Positions 8,376 through 19,468 are shown, counted from the first letter of the stretch. The stretch: 64,000 bases of DNA from Clostridia bacterium (GCA_900759475.1 CAAEVK010000012.1:1-64000), one strand, 5' to 3'. A program made the numbers and translations. The notes: generated from the sequence alone by a model not told the origin.

Positions 8376-8798
8376 TTATTCTTCTTTATTTTCCGCTTCT
8401 ACTTGTTTTTCTGCAGTAGCAACACCTTGTACATGCACATTTACTTCTATTACAGTAAGACCTGTCATTGTTTCTACTGCTTTTTTTACTCTATTTTGAA
8501 TTTCAAAAGCAACATCTGGTATTCTTGTACCATATTCTACAATAATGTTAACATCTATTTTAGTTTCTTTTTCTCCAACTTCTACTTTTATTCCTTTTGC
8601 AAGGTTTTTCTTTCCACTTAAAACTTCTGTAATTCCTCCTGCAAAACCACCAGACATTCCAGCAACCCCTGGCACTTCTGAAACGGCAACTCCTGCAATA
8701 ACAGCTACAACATCATCTGCAATTTTAATTCCATTTTCTGTTGTTGTTTCCTCTTGTTTTATTTCTTCACTTACCACTTCTTTATTTTCTTCTTCCAT
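8376..8798 (-). CDS. asp23: Asp23/Gls24 family envelope stress protein
   Basis: The 140-aa protein has an acidic N-terminus and the Asp23 core: GIKIADDVVAVIAGVAVSEVPGVAGM, a GGITEVLSGKKNLAKG segment, KIDVNIIVEYGTRIPDVA and VIEVNVHVQGV. These proteins are abundant, membrane-associated envelope stress factors. AAAAGGAGG precedes ATG 8798. It is the first gene of the asp23-amaP-DUF2273-nusB-xseA-xseB run. Confidence 0.92.
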   Translation of the reverse strand: MEEENKEVVSEEIKQEETTTENGIKIADDVVAVIAGVAVSEVPGVAGMSGGFAGGITEVLSGKKNLAKGIKVEVGEKETKIDVNIIVEYGTRIPDVAFEIQNRVKKAVETMTGLTVIEVNVHVQGVATAEKQVEAENKEE

Positions 8799-8900
8799 TT
8801 TTAAATCCTCCTTTTAAAATATTAATTTGTTTAATTTTAAAATGTTTTATTATTATTTTATCATTAGTATTATACCAATTATTTATTTTTTTTACAATGT

Positions 8901-9888
8901 TTATTCAAAAATATCTGCCATTTGAATTTTATTTCCTCTTAAAAATTCTTCTATAGTCATTTTTTTAGCATTTTCTCCTTGTATTTCTTTGACAGAAATA
9001 ATTCCTCCATTTGCTTTAATGTATAATCCTTGCTTTGGGTGAACATATAATACAGTTCCTGCTTGTACCTTATTTAATTGATATACATATTCTTTAAATT
9101 CTTCCAAAATTTCTAAAAAGTCTTCTTGTGTTAAAACTTCTACTTTCCAAAATTTTATTTTTTTTTGATTTAAAAAAGTGTATGCACCTAAAATTGGGTT
9201 TAATCCTCTTACTAAGTTTTTAATTTCTCCGTGCTGTTTTTTCTTCCCAATTAATTTTTGCAATTTGTTTGTCTAACATTGGTGCCAATGTATACTCTTC
9301 TGGCTGTTTTGTTCTAGGAGCTTTATTTAGTTCAATTTGAGTTAATGTTTCTACTAATAATTTTGCCCCTATTTTAGATAGTCTGTTCCATAGTTCCCCT
9401 GTTGTTTCATTTTCTCCAATTTGAACTTCTTCTTTCAAAATTATATCTCCTGTATCCATTCCAACATCCATATACATACTTGTAACTCCTGTTACTTTAT
9501 CTCCATTTAAAACAGCCCATTGAATTGGTGCTGCTCCCCTATATTTAGGAAGCAATGAACCATGTATATTAATGCAACCTTTCTTAGGAATGTCTAATAT
9601 TGCTTTTGGTAGTATTTTTCCATAAGCAACTACACAAATAACATCTGGTTTCAAATTTGCAATTTCTTCTATAAATTCTGTATTGTTTTTTATTTTTTCT
9701 GGTTGATAAATTTTTGCTATCTTTTGTGTTAGTGCATATTCCTTTACAGGAGACATGGCTAGTTTCATTCCTCGTCCACTTGGCTTGTCTGGATTAGTTA
9801 CAACTGCTAAAATATTGTGTCCAGCTTGAACCAATGCTTGTAGAGAATCTCTTGCAAAATCTGGTGTTCCCATAAATACAATATTCAT
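8901..9888 (-). CDS. fmt: Methionyl-tRNA formyltransferase; one CGGN site
   Basis: Fmt formylates initiator Met-tRNA using 10-formyl-THF. The N-terminal Rossmann domain shows IVFMGTPDFA, KPSGRGMK, the active-site stretch INIHGSLLPKYRGAAPIQWA and MDVGMDTGDI. The frame breaks at CGG 9229-9231. Reading CGGA as Gly220 gives INWEEKTAGEIKNLVRGLNP, the expected junction into the C-terminal tRNA-binding domain. 988 minus 1 nt is exactly 329 codons (328 aa). It lies directly downstream of def, its usual partner in N-terminal formyl-methionine metabolism. Confidence 0.95.
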
Positions 9889-9921
9889 TCTATCTCTCCT
9901 TTATAAATTGGCTATATAGAT

Positions 9922-10396
9922 TTATTCTTGTTTAATAATTTCTAATGTACCGTGGAATAATTTTGTCTATAAACAATTCTCCATTTAAATGATCTACCTC
10001 ATGACAAATTGCTTGAGCAATTAGTCCTTTTCCTACTAATTTTATTTTTTCTCCTTTTTCATTTAATGCCTTTATTGTAACTTCTGCTGGTCTTATTACT
10101 TTTGCAAATTTATTAGGAAAACTTAAACATCCTTCTTCTACTTCTTGTTCTCCCTTTTGTTTTACAATTTCAGGATTAATTAGTATAAACTGTTCCCCTG
10201 GTTCCCCAGTATCTATAACGACAATTCTTTTCAATACTCCTACTTGTACAGCAGCTAGTCCTACTCCATTATATTGGTGTAGTGTTTCTAACATGTCTTG
10301 AATTAAAGTTATTATTTTTTCATCAATTACATCTACTTCTTTCGACTTTTTTCTTAGTATTTCGTCTCCTTCTTCTCTAATATTTCTAATTGCCAT
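9922..10396 (-). CDS. def: Peptide deformylase; one CGGN site at the C-terminus
   Basis: It removes the formyl group from nascent N-termini. All three metal and active-site motifs are present: GVGLAAVQVG (motif 1), EGCLSFPN with the metal Cys (motif 2), and CHEVDHLNG (HExxH, motif 3). The start at 10396 is chosen for the AAAGGAATG ribosome binding site. CGG at 9950-9952 lies nine residues from the end. Unshifted, the protein ends IPRYIRNY; with CGGT as Gly149 it ends IPGTLEIIKQE at 157 aa. Both are possible, so this site is consistent with the rule but does not prove it. It sits between priA and fmt. Confidence 0.93.
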
Positions 10397-10439
10397 TTTT
10401 AATTTCATTCCTTTCCAAATCATAAATTTATGTTTGTTA

Positions 10440-12678
10440 TTACATCATATTGTTAGGATTAACATCTACAATTACTCTTGTATCTTTTAGTTTTAACGTA
10501 TTAACTTCATTTAATGCATAATTAATTATATCTATCATATTATTATTAAATTTTTTACATTTAATAATAATTCTCCACCTATATTTATTTTTTATTTTAT
10601 TAATAGGAGATGGTACTGGAGAATAAATTATATAATTTTTTGCCGTTGTTTTATTTAAAACCATATACAATTTATTAGCTACCTTTTTAACATGTTCTTC
10701 ATTTTTTGCACTAATACCAAATACTATTATATCGCAAAATGGCGGATATTTCAACCTTTTTCTTAATTCTATTTCTGAAGAATAAAACAAATCATAATTT
10801 TGTTCTTTTGAAAGCTCTATACTATAATTGTCTGGATTATAAGTTTGAATTACTACTTCTCCTGCTAACTTTTCTCTCCCTGCTCTTCCTGCTACTTGTG
10901 TTAATATTTGGAATGTACGTTCATTGGCTCTATAATCTTCTATATTTAAGCTACTGTCTGCCGCAATAACCCCTACTAAAGTTACATTTGGAAAATGATG
11001 CCCTTTTACTACCATTTGTGTTCCAATTAAAATATCTATATTTTCTTCTTTGAATTGATTTAAAATCTTTTCATGTGAATTTTTTTTGCTAACTGTATCT
11101 ATATCCATTCGAATAGTAGTTGCATAAGGAAATTTTTCTTTTACTTCATTCTCCAATTTTTGTGTTCCGCTTCCAAAATACCTTACATTTTTCCCTTTAC
11201 ATACAGGACATTGAGTAATATTTTTTGTTTCATAGCCACAATAATGGCATTTTAGTTTATTTTCGTCTTTATGGTAAGTAAGTGTAATATTACAGTTTTT
11301 ACATTTTGCTGTAAACCCACAATTTCTGCACATAACAAAAGTAGAATACCCTCTTCTGTTTAAAAATAAAATGGTTTGTCTCTTTTTTGTTAAGTTTTCT
11401 TTTATTTTACTTTCTAATACTGTACTTAACATAGACTTATTTCCTAGCGCTAATTCGTCTCGTAAGTCAACAATTTGTACTTTTGGTAAATTAGATTGAT
11501 TAGCTCTTTTGGTTAGTTTTAATAGTTCTATATTTTTAGTTTGTGCTTTATAAAAAGTTGTTACATCTGGTGTAGCACTTCCTAAAATAATAGGAATGTT
11601 ATTTTGTTTTGCAATATAGGTAGCTAAATCTTTTGCATTGTAGCGTGGAGACATATCTGATTTATAAGAAGGGTCATGTTCTTCGTCTATTATTATAATT
11701 CCCAAATTGGTTATAGGTGCAAATATGGCAGACCTTGCCCCTATAACAATACTAGCTTTTCCTTCTTTGATTCTTTGCCATTGGTCATAACGTTCTCCAA
11801 CAGATAACTTACTATGTAAAACAGATATGCATTCTCCAAACCTTGCCAAAAATCTATTTACCATTTGCGGTGTTAAGGAAATTTCGGGAACTAGCATCAT
11901 TGCCTTTTTACCTTTTTTTAATGTTTTTTGAATTAATTGCAAATATACTTCTGTTTTGCCGAGAGCCTGTTACGCCATATAATAAATACTCTTGAAATCT
12001 TTCCTCATCTATTGCTTGTGCCACTTTTTGAAAAGCAAATTGCTGTTCTTCTGTTAAAGGTAATGGCGTATCTCTTTTTACTGTTTTAAATTCAAATGGG
12101 TTTCTTTCTATTTTTTCTTCTATTATTTCAATATATTCTTTTTTTTCTAAAGCTTTTGTTACTGATCTAGTTGTATCTGTTATACTTTCTAAGTCTAATA
12201 TATGTATTCCTTGATTTTCTAGTAAAAATTGTAAACTACGTACTTGTTTTGGTGTATTTATTACTCCTGTTTCTATGTCTACTAATACATCTTCTGCTTC
12301 TTTTTTTAAATATACAAATTCTCCTAATTTTTCTTTTGCTCTGTTTTCTAATGCTTTTCCTGCTGTTCCCGGAGGCAACATTAATTTTAAGCAATCTGAT
12401 ATATTACAAAAATATCGTCTTGCCATTAAAATTGCTAAATTAATATTTTCTTTTGTTAACCCCTCTACTTGTTCAATACTTGCAATTTCTTTATTAGCAA
12501 ATTTAGAATCTTTTTTTAAAGAAACTACAAATCCTTGTTCTAAATTTTTTAGTTTTCCAAAAGGAACAAAAACTCTTACTCCTACTTTTATTTTGTTTTC
12601 CAATAGTGTAGGAACAATATAATCAAACGTTTTATTTAAATTTTTTGCTGTACTATTTAGTATAACTTCTGCTATCAT
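10440..12678 (-). CDS. priA: Primosomal protein N' (replication restart helicase); one CGGN site in Walker A
   Basis: PriA is the helicase that reloads the replisome at stalled forks. The N-terminal DNA-binding domain ends in the Walker A loop, where the frame breaks: CGG 11959-11961 interrupts YGVTGSGKTEVYL. Reading CGGC as Gly240 restores the invariant glycine. Then follow the DEEH box (IIIDEEHDPSYKSD), the zinc-binding cysteines (CRNCGFTAKCKNCN, CHYCG, CPVCKG), and helicase motifs through QVAGRAGR. 2239 minus 1 nt is exactly 746 codons (745 aa, normal length). An intact PriA is expected to be needed, so a true null mutation is implausible. It lies 12 bp from the P-loop gene upstream. Confidence 0.96.
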
Positions 12679-12690
12679 TTGTTACCCTCT

Positions 12691-13541
12691 TTATTCTGGC
12701 ATTTGAATTCCTTTGCCTACAATATCAATTTGTCCTACATTCATTGCTGTTAATTGTTCAATTTCTTTTTTGCTTTTTATTTTAAATTCTTTCATAGCCT
12801 CTACCATATTGTAGCCATAATTTAATAATACTTCTACATAAATATCTACAGTTTGTTCTACTGTTGTAATTCTTACTCTTGTTACTTTATAAATACCTTC
12901 TGATTTGTTTCCAATATATTCTATAATTTGCCTAAATACGGTGTCTGATATGGTAAATTTTCCCAAATAGCTAAATGTTGGTCTAATAATTGACTTTTCT
13001 GAAATGTATGGCTTTGCTCCCTTTCCTTTTGATTTAAATATTTGCAATGGGTCTAATAAATATCCTGAAAAGTCTTTTTTAATTTCAAAAGTTGGCACGG
13101 GAATAACATGTTTTCCCTCTGTTTGCCTTATTCGTTTAGCTGTTTGCATCTCTTCCTCTGTTGCTACATCGCGTATATACACTCTTTCCGAAATTTCTGG
13201 TAATCCTAAATTAGAAACAATTTTATCCACCATATCGTCTGAAGTTCCTAAAATTAAAATTGCTTCTGGTTTATATTTTCTTAATGCTTTTCTAATTTCT
13301 GCTTGCTCCTCTGGTCTCATAAACAATGCTTTTTTAACTGTTTCTATTTTAGTTGGTGCCTTTTTAGCAGAAGTTCCTGCTACTACTTCGTTTTCATTAA
13401 TTAATAATCCGATCATCTATAATAAAACTAATATTTTTTTCACTTGCTACCATTTGTGCTCGGTAGCTTTTTCCTGTTCCGTGAAGGTCCAACAAAAGCA
13501 ATTGTTTTTATTTTGTGTAACAATTGTGGTTCAAATATCAT
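12691..13541 (-). CDS. P-loop protein with Asp23-like C-terminal region; two CGGN sites
   Basis: Reconstruction needs CGGN as Gly twice: 13479-13481 (Gly21, in the Walker A loop GPSGTGKSYRAQ) and 13409-13411 (Gly44, in IIDDGLLINENEV). 851 minus 2 nt is exactly 283 codons (282 aa). The start ATG at 13541 has a GGAGAG ribosome binding site. The C-terminal 80 residues (ITTVEQTVDIYVEVLLNYGY and onward) resemble Asp23/Gls24 domains. Function unknown; nucleotide binding is inferred from the P-loop. It lies directly upstream of priA, probably in one transcript. In ordinary annotation only the C-terminal three quarters would be called, without its nucleotide-binding motif. Confidence 0.82.
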
Positions 13542-13565
13542 TTTAGCATCTCTCCATTACTTTTT

Positions 13566-15131
13566 TTAATATAGGTATTTTACCTTTCCTGAATTTAAGT
13601 TTTGAATATCTTCTTCTGTTTGATAATGATAGGTTTGCTTAACTTCTTCTAATATTTTTTCTGGTTTTACATCTCTATTATAAACAAATATGATTCCATT
13701 AGATGTGTCTTTATCTTTTAATGCTTCTTGAATGTTTTCTATACTTGCTTGACTGTATTTCATAATATAAGATTCGTCTAATTTTGTAAAAATATAAATA
13801 TCATCTAAAAAACGGATATTATTTTCATTAAGAATATACAGTGTTGGAATAGATGCCTTTTCCTCCATTTTATCTGCCAAATGATTCATTTTAGTATAAG
13901 TAAAATCTAGATGAGAACCCGTTAAGATTGGAGCCACAATAATTAATACAGCCATAATTGTTACCATTATTTCGGCTTTTTTAGTAGAAACATATTGTTT
14001 AAATAATTTATAAAACATATAAATAACACATATCATTGCTATTGATATGATTGGCATGATATATCTTAATTCTTTATAAGAAGATATTTGTGCTACTAAA
14101 ATAAAGTATAAAATGGTTGGTATTAAAAGTAAATTTATTTCTTTGTTTTCTTGTGCTACCATATCTTTTCTTTTTTTAATGTATAAAATAATATATACAA
14201 CAATGATAAATATTCCTAATCCACCAAATAGATTTTTTAGTATTATAGAAGTATATGTTGCTATATTGTTAACTAAACTTTCTACATTTAATAAATTTGA
14301 TTGTGCTTCTTGTCCTCTATAACCACTAAACATATGCCTTAAAGAATGTGGAAATATTAGTATAGATACACTTGCTGCTATAACAAAACAAGTAATATAG
14401 TTCCTTAAATTTTTATATTCTTTTGTAGATATATATTTAATAACAAATAAAATGAACAAAAATGCAGTATAAATAATAACATAATAATGTGTTAGTGAAC
14501 CTAGTAATATACTTATTCCAATAAATACTAAATCTTTTATTTGTACATCTTTTTTATGATAAATTCTTAAATGAAAATATGTAATTAATAGCACAAATAA
14601 GTTAGCAAGCTCATACATTCTAATATAAGCAGTTGTATCTAGGGCACCTAATGTTAGTCCTGCAACAAAACAAGTTAATAATGCCATTTTTTGATTTTTA
14701 AATAATATATTTGCTATAAAATATACTAAAATTGTTGAAAATATTGAAATAATAATGTTTAATATGATTCCTGTCCATTTAGTAAAGTCATTAATAGTAA
14801 ATGTTGCTGCTATTCTAAGTAATAAATAATATAGTGGCGGATGAACATCATTTTTTTGGTTTTCGTAAACAGGTTTTAAATCCCATTTTTCATCTTCATT
14901 TACAGATAAGTAATCTATATAGTAATCTTTTGTATGCCAATTACCATAAAAGTCCTCGTTTTCTGTTATTTGTATTTTATCGTAATTCATAAGTGCATAG
15001 GAATATGCCTCATCAATATGAAAATATTCTTTTTTAAATCCTACATATATTCTAGCTAATACTTGAATCAGTATAATTGCTATTAGGATAATAATAATGG
15101 TGGTTTTTTTTATTTTTTTTGTTTCTTCCAT
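13566..15131 (-). CDS. GT-C type membrane glycosyltransferase (family 39-like)
   Basis: A 521-aa polytopic protein with about eleven hydrophobic segments. The first extracytoplasmic loop has HIDEAYSYAL (acidic residues typical of the GT-C catalytic site) and VHPPLYYLLLR, a pattern of ArnT/PMT-like transferases that use lipid-linked sugars. It would transfer sugar to a wall polymer or protein outside the membrane; the acceptor is unknown. It lies downstream of the GT2 gene, which could build its lipid-linked donor. No in-frame CGG. Confidence 0.8.
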   Translation of the reverse strand: MEETKKIKKTTIIIILIAIILIQVLARIYVGFKKEYFHIDEAYSYALMNYDKIQITENEDFYGNWHTKDYYIDYLSVNEDEKWDLKPVYENQKNDVHPPLYYLLLRIAATFTINDFTKWTGIILNIIISIFSTILVYFIANILFKNQKMALLTCFVAGLTLGALDTTAYIRMYELANLFVLLITYFHLRIYHKKDVQIKDLVFIGISILLGSLTHYYVIIYTAFLFILFVIKYISTKEYKNLRNYITCFVIAASVSILIFPHSLRHMFSGYRGQEAQSNLLNVESLVNNIATYTSIILKNLFGGLGIFIIVVYIILYIKKRKDMVAQENKEINLLLIPTILYFILVAQISSYKELRYIMPIISIAMICVIYMFYKLFKQYVSTKKAEIMVTIMAVLIIVAPILTGSHLDFTYTKMNHLADKMEEKASIPTLYILNENNIRFLDDIYIFTKLDESYIMKYSQASIENIQEALKDKDTSNGIIFVYNRDVKPEKILEEVKQTYHYQTEEDIQNLNSGKVKYLY

Positions 15132-15196
15132 TTTTAATTCCTTTCTAAAAATTTTTTTATTTTTTGAATTTGGTAATTGGGTATCAAATAATCAAA

Positions 15197-15236
15197 AATT
15201 CGGAAAATCAGATTTTGATTGTCTGACTTCCGAATT
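15197..15236. repeat. Imperfect inverted repeat between two glycosyltransferase genes
   Basis: Arms 15197-15212 and 15222-15236 can form a stem of about 15 bp with a small bulge. It sits between the GT2 gene (ends 15259) and the GT-C gene (starts 15131). Without a clear T run it may attenuate or process the transcript rather than terminate it. Confidence 0.45.
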
Positions 15237-15258
15237 CTCTGATTTTCTAACTATATGG

Positions 15259-16512
15259 TTAAATTTTTTCGTTAACATTTATTTTGCTTACATCATTAAT
15301 TTTTATGCTTCTAACATGTTTAATTTTTTCCCATGTAGTATCTCTTTTAAATAAACATTTAAAATTAATTAGTATCCAAGAACCTAAAAATAGTGGATAG
15401 CAAGCTAAACCTTTTATCATAGGTTTAATTGGTCTTTTATCTAAAGCCATAATAATAACTGCTGTTACAATAGGAAAGAAAAATGTTGGTATTAGATAAC
15501 GTACATAACTATCTACTAGCTCTACCATTGTCATTCCTTCTCCTAAAAACATAACAGAATTAACAAGCAGTAAAACTAAAGTTAATATAAACATTGGTAT
15601 ACTTCCTAAAATATATAGTAGTCCATCAAAGTTCATCATGGTTTTGTTTTCTTTTACTGCTATTGCCAATGGTTTTGTATATTCTTTAATGCATTGGATA
15701 TGGCCTACTGTCCATCTTGTTCTTTGTTTCCAAGATTGAACAAATCCTAATGGCTGTTCGTCATATACTTTAGCATCTACTGCCCAGCCTAATTTTTTAC
15801 CTTTAATAATGTTTTTTAATGAAAATTCAATATCTTCTGTTAATGTTTTTGTATTCCATCCCTCTGGTTTAATTACATCAAATTTTACCATAAACCCAGT
15901 TCCATTAATTAATGGTGATAATCCTAAATTGTATCTAGCCAAATGATAAAAACGGTTCATTGTCCAATAAAAGATTGCATACCCTGCTGTAATCCAATTA
16001 TCTGTAGGATTTTTTATATCTCTATATCCTTGAACAACCTCTTCTCCCTGACAAAGTTTTTTATTCATATTATTAATAAATTCTTTATCTACAATATTGT
16101 CTGCATCAAAAACGCAAAAAGCATCATAGTTGGCATTTTCTTCTATTTTTTGTGCTAAAAACCATTGCATTGCATAGCCCTTTGTTTTCTTTTCCGGGTC
16201 AAATCTTTCATAAACAATAGCTCCTGCCTCTTTAGCAAGTTCGGCTGTTCTATCTGTACAGTTATCTGCTATTACATAAATGTCTAATAATTCTTTTGGA
16301 TAGTTTTGATGTTTTAAGCTTTCTATTAAATTAACAACTACATCTTCTTCATTATGTGCAGGAATAATAGCCATAAATTTATGATTTTTCTTTTTTAATA
16401 ATGGCTTTTCTTTTAACTTAACTAATGAACATAAACTAATTCCAATTTGATAAATCCAAAATATTGTTATAATCCATACAAGTGCTTGTTGTAACACATA
16501 TAAATATTTCAT
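15259..16512 (-). CDS. Family 2 membrane glycosyltransferase
   Basis: The 417-aa protein has one N-terminal helix, a GT2 catalytic domain and C-terminal membrane helices (about 300-330, 345-365, 380-400). Motifs: AIIPAHNEEDVV near residue 50, VIADNCTDRT, the DxD-like VFDADN, LTEDIEFSL, and QRTRWTVGHIQ (QxxRW), which is typical of processive synthases. It uses a nucleotide sugar on the cytoplasmic side. Product unknown. It is followed by the GT-C gene. Confidence 0.88.
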   Translation of the reverse strand: MKYLYVLQQALVWIITIFWIYQIGISLCSLVKLKEKPLLKKKNHKFMAIIPAHNEEDVVVNLIESLKHQNYPKELLDIYVIADNCTDRTAELAKEAGAIVYERFDPEKKTKGYAMQWFLAQKIEENANYDAFCVFDADNIVDKEFINNMNKKLCQGEEVVQGYRDIKNPTDNWITAGYAIFYWTMNRFYHLARYNLGLSPLINGTGFMVKFDVIKPEGWNTKTLTEDIEFSLKNIIKGKKLGWAVDAKVYDEQPLGFVQSWKQRTRWTVGHIQCIKEYTKPLAIAVKENKTMMNFDGLLYILGSIPMFILTLVLLLVNSVMFLGEGMTMVELVDSYVRYLIPTFFFPIVTAVIIMALDKRPIKPMIKGLACYPLFLGSWILINFKCLFKRDTTWEKIKHVRSIKINDVSKINVNEKI

Positions 16513-16672
16513 TTAACCCCTCTTTTCTGGTGGCTATTTTTTTAACCTATTTTATTATACTATTTTCATTTACAAAATACAACAATTTTAGCAAACTTTG
16601 CATAAGTTTTTTACTGTTATCTTTTTTTACATTGTTCTATAACTAAATTTTATATTTTTTATTGCAATTTAA

Positions 16673-18803
16673 TTAATCTAATTGACTGTCCTCATCTTTA
16701 TTTTCTTCTATATCTTTATGGTTTAAATTAATTCTTCCTTGTTCATCTATTTCGTAAACTTTTACCATAATTTTATCACCTATGTGTAATAAATCTTCTA
16801 CTTTATTTATTCGTTCTTTTGAAATTTTTGAAATGTGTAGTAAACCTTCTTTTCCAGCACCTAAATCAATAAATGCTCCAAACGGCATAATTCTTGTAAC
16901 AGTTCCTTCGTAAATACCACCGACTTCAATTTCTCTTGTAATTTCTTCTACCATTTTTAAAGCTTTTTTAGCACCTTCTGTATCTGCTGAATAAATAAAT
17001 ACTCTACCATCATCTTCAATATCCATTTTTACACCTGTTTCTGCAATAATTTTGTTAATTACTTTTCCTCCAGTTCCAATGACATCTCTTATTTTATCTG
17101 GATTAATTGTTAAGTTGATAATTTTTGGTGCATATTGTGATATTTCTTCTCTTGGTTTGGCAATTTGTTTTAGCATAATTTCATCTAATATATAGTTTCG
17201 TGCATTTTGTGTTCTTTCAAAAGCTTCTTCTATTATATCATATGTTAGTCCGTCAATTTTTATATCTACTTGTATTGCAGTTATTCCATCTTTTGTTCCA
17301 CCAACTTTAAAATCCATATCTCCAAAGAAATCTTCTAATCCTTGTATATCTGTCAGCATTACATAATGATTTGGATTTTCTGAATCTGTAATTAAACCTG
17401 TTGAAATTCCTGCTACTGGCTTTTTAATAGGAACTCCTGCATCCATTAATGCTAATGTACTTCCACAAATACTTGCTTGTGAAGTAGATCCATTTGAAGA
17501 AAGCACTTCTGAAACAACTCTTATTGTATATGGAAATTCTTCTTCTGTTGGTAATACTGGAACAAGTGCTTTTTCTGCTAATGCTCCATGTCCAATTTCT
17601 CTTCTTCCAGGACCACGAGAAGCCCTTGCTTCTCCAACACTATAAGCAGGAAAATTATAATGGTGCATATATCTTTTTGCTTCTTCTTCATCTAATCCAT
17701 CTAATATTTGTTCTTCACTTGTCATTCCTAATGTTGCAACAGATAATACTTGTGTTTGTCCTCTTGTAAACAGTGCACTACCATGTACTCTAGGTAACAC
17801 ACCTACTTCACAAGAAAGTGGTCTTATTTCGTCTATCCTTCTACCATCTACACGTTTTCCGCTCTTTTAAAATCATTTCTCTAACACATTTTTTTTCTAA
17901 TTTGTAAATACTGTCTGCAATATCTTGTTTTCTTTCTTCTAATCCTTCTTCTCCATATTCTTCTAAAAAAGCTTGTTCAATATCTGCTGTTAATTTCTCG
18001 ATATTAGCATCTCTTACTTCTTTATCAACAGCTTGTATTTCTTGATACATTCTATCTTGATAAGTTTTTTCAATTTTTTCATATATCTCGTGATTTACTT
18101 CAAAATGTTTATATTCAAATTTTGGCTTTCCTATTTCTGAAGCAATATGATTAATAAAGTCACAAATTCTTTTTATTTCTATATGTCCTTGTTTAATTGC
18201 CTCTAGCATTATATGGTTTGGAATTTCATTTGCTCCAGCTTCAATCATTGTAATTTTTTCTAATGTTCCTGCAACAGTTAATGTTAAATCAGATTTTGCT
18301 CTTTGTTCTACATTTGGGTTAATAACAATTTGTCCATCTACATAACCAACATTAACAGAAGCTGTTGGTCCATTGAATGGAATGTCTGATATAGCTGTTG
18401 CTGCTGCTGCTCCAATCATAGCACATACTTCTGGTGAATTATCTTGATCTACTGATAATACTAGACAACTAATTACAACATCATTTCTAAAATCCTTTGG
18501 AAATAATGGTCTCATCGGTCTATCAATTGCTCTTGAAGTTAAAATTGCTTTTTCTGTTGGCTTTCCCTCTTTTCTTTGAAAGCTTCCTGGAATTTTTCCA
18601 ACAGCATACAACCTTTCTTCATAATCTACTGATAAAGGAAAAAAGTCAATTCCTTCTTTTGGTTCTTTAGAAGCTGTTACATTTACTAAAACTGCTGTAT
18701 CCCCATAGCGAACAAGTACGCTTCCGTTGGCTAGCCCTGCCATTTTTCCATTTTCAATTGTTAGTGTTCTTCCTGCTAACTCTATACTGTAAGTTTTAAA
18801 CAT
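16673..18803 (-). CDS. pnp: Polyribonucleotide nucleotidyltransferase (PNPase); one CGGN site
   Basis: PNPase is a phosphorolytic 3'-5' exoribonuclease. Two RNase PH domains, a helical linker, KH (INKIIAETGVKMDIEDDG) and S1 (GGIYEGTVTRIMPFGAFIDL) domains are all present. The frame breaks at CGG 17859-17861, exactly at the start of the second core. Reading CGGA as Gly315 gives ILKEGKRVDGRRIDEIRPL, the canonical family sequence. 2131 minus 1 nt is exactly 710 codons (709 aa). ATG 18803 follows TTAGGAGG. It lies downstream of rpsO, with two hairpins and a long-range stem in between that suggest leader control. Confidence 0.97.
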
Positions 18804-18830
18804 AAAATTTACCTCCTAATTTTTATTGCT

Positions 18831-18925
18831 AAAGATAAATTTTACCTGAACGTAACCTCTATGAAAAACAGACTTTCATTCTTTTCTTCATACAAGCTAC
18901 TTTCAAAAATGTAAAATTTATCTTT
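18831..18925 (-). promoter_or_regulatory. Long-range stem in the pnp leader
   Basis: Perfect 15-bp complementary arms (18831-18845 and 18911-18925) enclose 65 nt just upstream of the pnp ribosome binding site. In other bacteria the pnp leader stem is an RNase III and PNPase autoregulatory target; the same role here is inference. Confidence 0.5.
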
Positions 18926-18955
18926 TTATTCATATTTTCTGCATTTCTGCCTCAC

Positions 18956-19036
18956 TTATGTTGTTATTTTTTGGCACAAAAAAATAACATAATCAAAGCA
19001 GGAAAATAGCCGAAAAATTCGCCATTTCCTGCTTTT
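18956..19036 (-). terminator. Two consecutive hairpins after rpsO
   Basis: A strong GC-containing hairpin (18995-19036) directly follows the rpsO stop, and a second AT-rich stem (18956-18992) follows it. They are likely a terminator and processing site that separate rpsO from pnp. Confidence 0.65.
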
Positions 19037-19043
19037 ATTTAGA

Positions 19044-19307
19044 TTACTTTCTTAAATTTAATTTTTCAACTATTTCTCTATATCTTGTTAAATCTTTTTT
19101 AGCTAAGTAGTTTAATAAATTTCTTCTTTTCCCTACCATTTTTAAAAGTCCACGTCTTGAGTGATTATCTTTTGTGTGAACTTTTAAGTGTTCTGTTAAT
19201 TCATTAATTCTTTCTGTTAAAAGAGCAATTTGAACTTCTGGTGAACCAGTATCATTTTCTTCTCTTTTATAAGTAGCTATAATTTCTTGTTTTCTAGCTT
19301 GTGTCAT
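19044..19307 (-). CDS. rpsO: 30S ribosomal protein S15
   Basis: The 87-aa length and sequence are typical of S15: TGSPEVQIALLTERINELTEHL, then HSRRGLLKMVGKRRNLLNYL. It binds 16S rRNA helices 20-22 in the platform. GGAGG precedes ATG 19307. Gene order rpsO-pnp is the widespread arrangement. Confidence 0.98.
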   Translation of the reverse strand: MTQARKQEIIATYKREENDTGSPEVQIALLTERINELTEHLKVHTKDNHSRRGLLKMVGKRRNLLNYLAKKDLTRYREIVEKLNLRK

Positions 19308-19346
19308 ATTTTTTACCTCCTATAAATATTTTTATTTGCCATAAAC

Positions 19347-19381
19347 TGAGTTTAAGTAAGAGTATTGTCCTTAAACTAAGT
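19347..19381 (-). promoter_or_regulatory. Hairpin in the rpsO leader
   Basis: Arms 19347-19356 and 19372-19381... pair over nine of ten positions upstream of the rpsO ribosome binding site. S15 autoregulates by binding its own leader in several bacteria, so this is a candidate S15 leader element; the exact fold is not identified. Confidence 0.35.
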
Positions 19382-19430
19382 AAAGGTATTGCTTTTTCTC
19401 AAGCATTTTTATTTTACTACACTTTTTTTA

Positions 19431-19468
19431 AAAAATCAAGTAAAATTTACCAATTTTACTTGATTTTT
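19431..19468. terminator. Bidirectional-looking terminator after rnr
   Basis: A perfect 17-bp stem (19431-19447 and 19452-19468) has a 4-nt loop and A/T tails on both sides. It lies downstream of the minus-strand rnr stop at 19572. The rest of 19308-19571 is the rpsO leader and promoter region. Confidence 0.75.

Noticed and set aside
9922..9960. def as proof of the CGGN rule
   Set aside because: Both frames end within nine residues, and the C-terminal tail of deformylase is variable. It is compatible but not used as decisive evidence.
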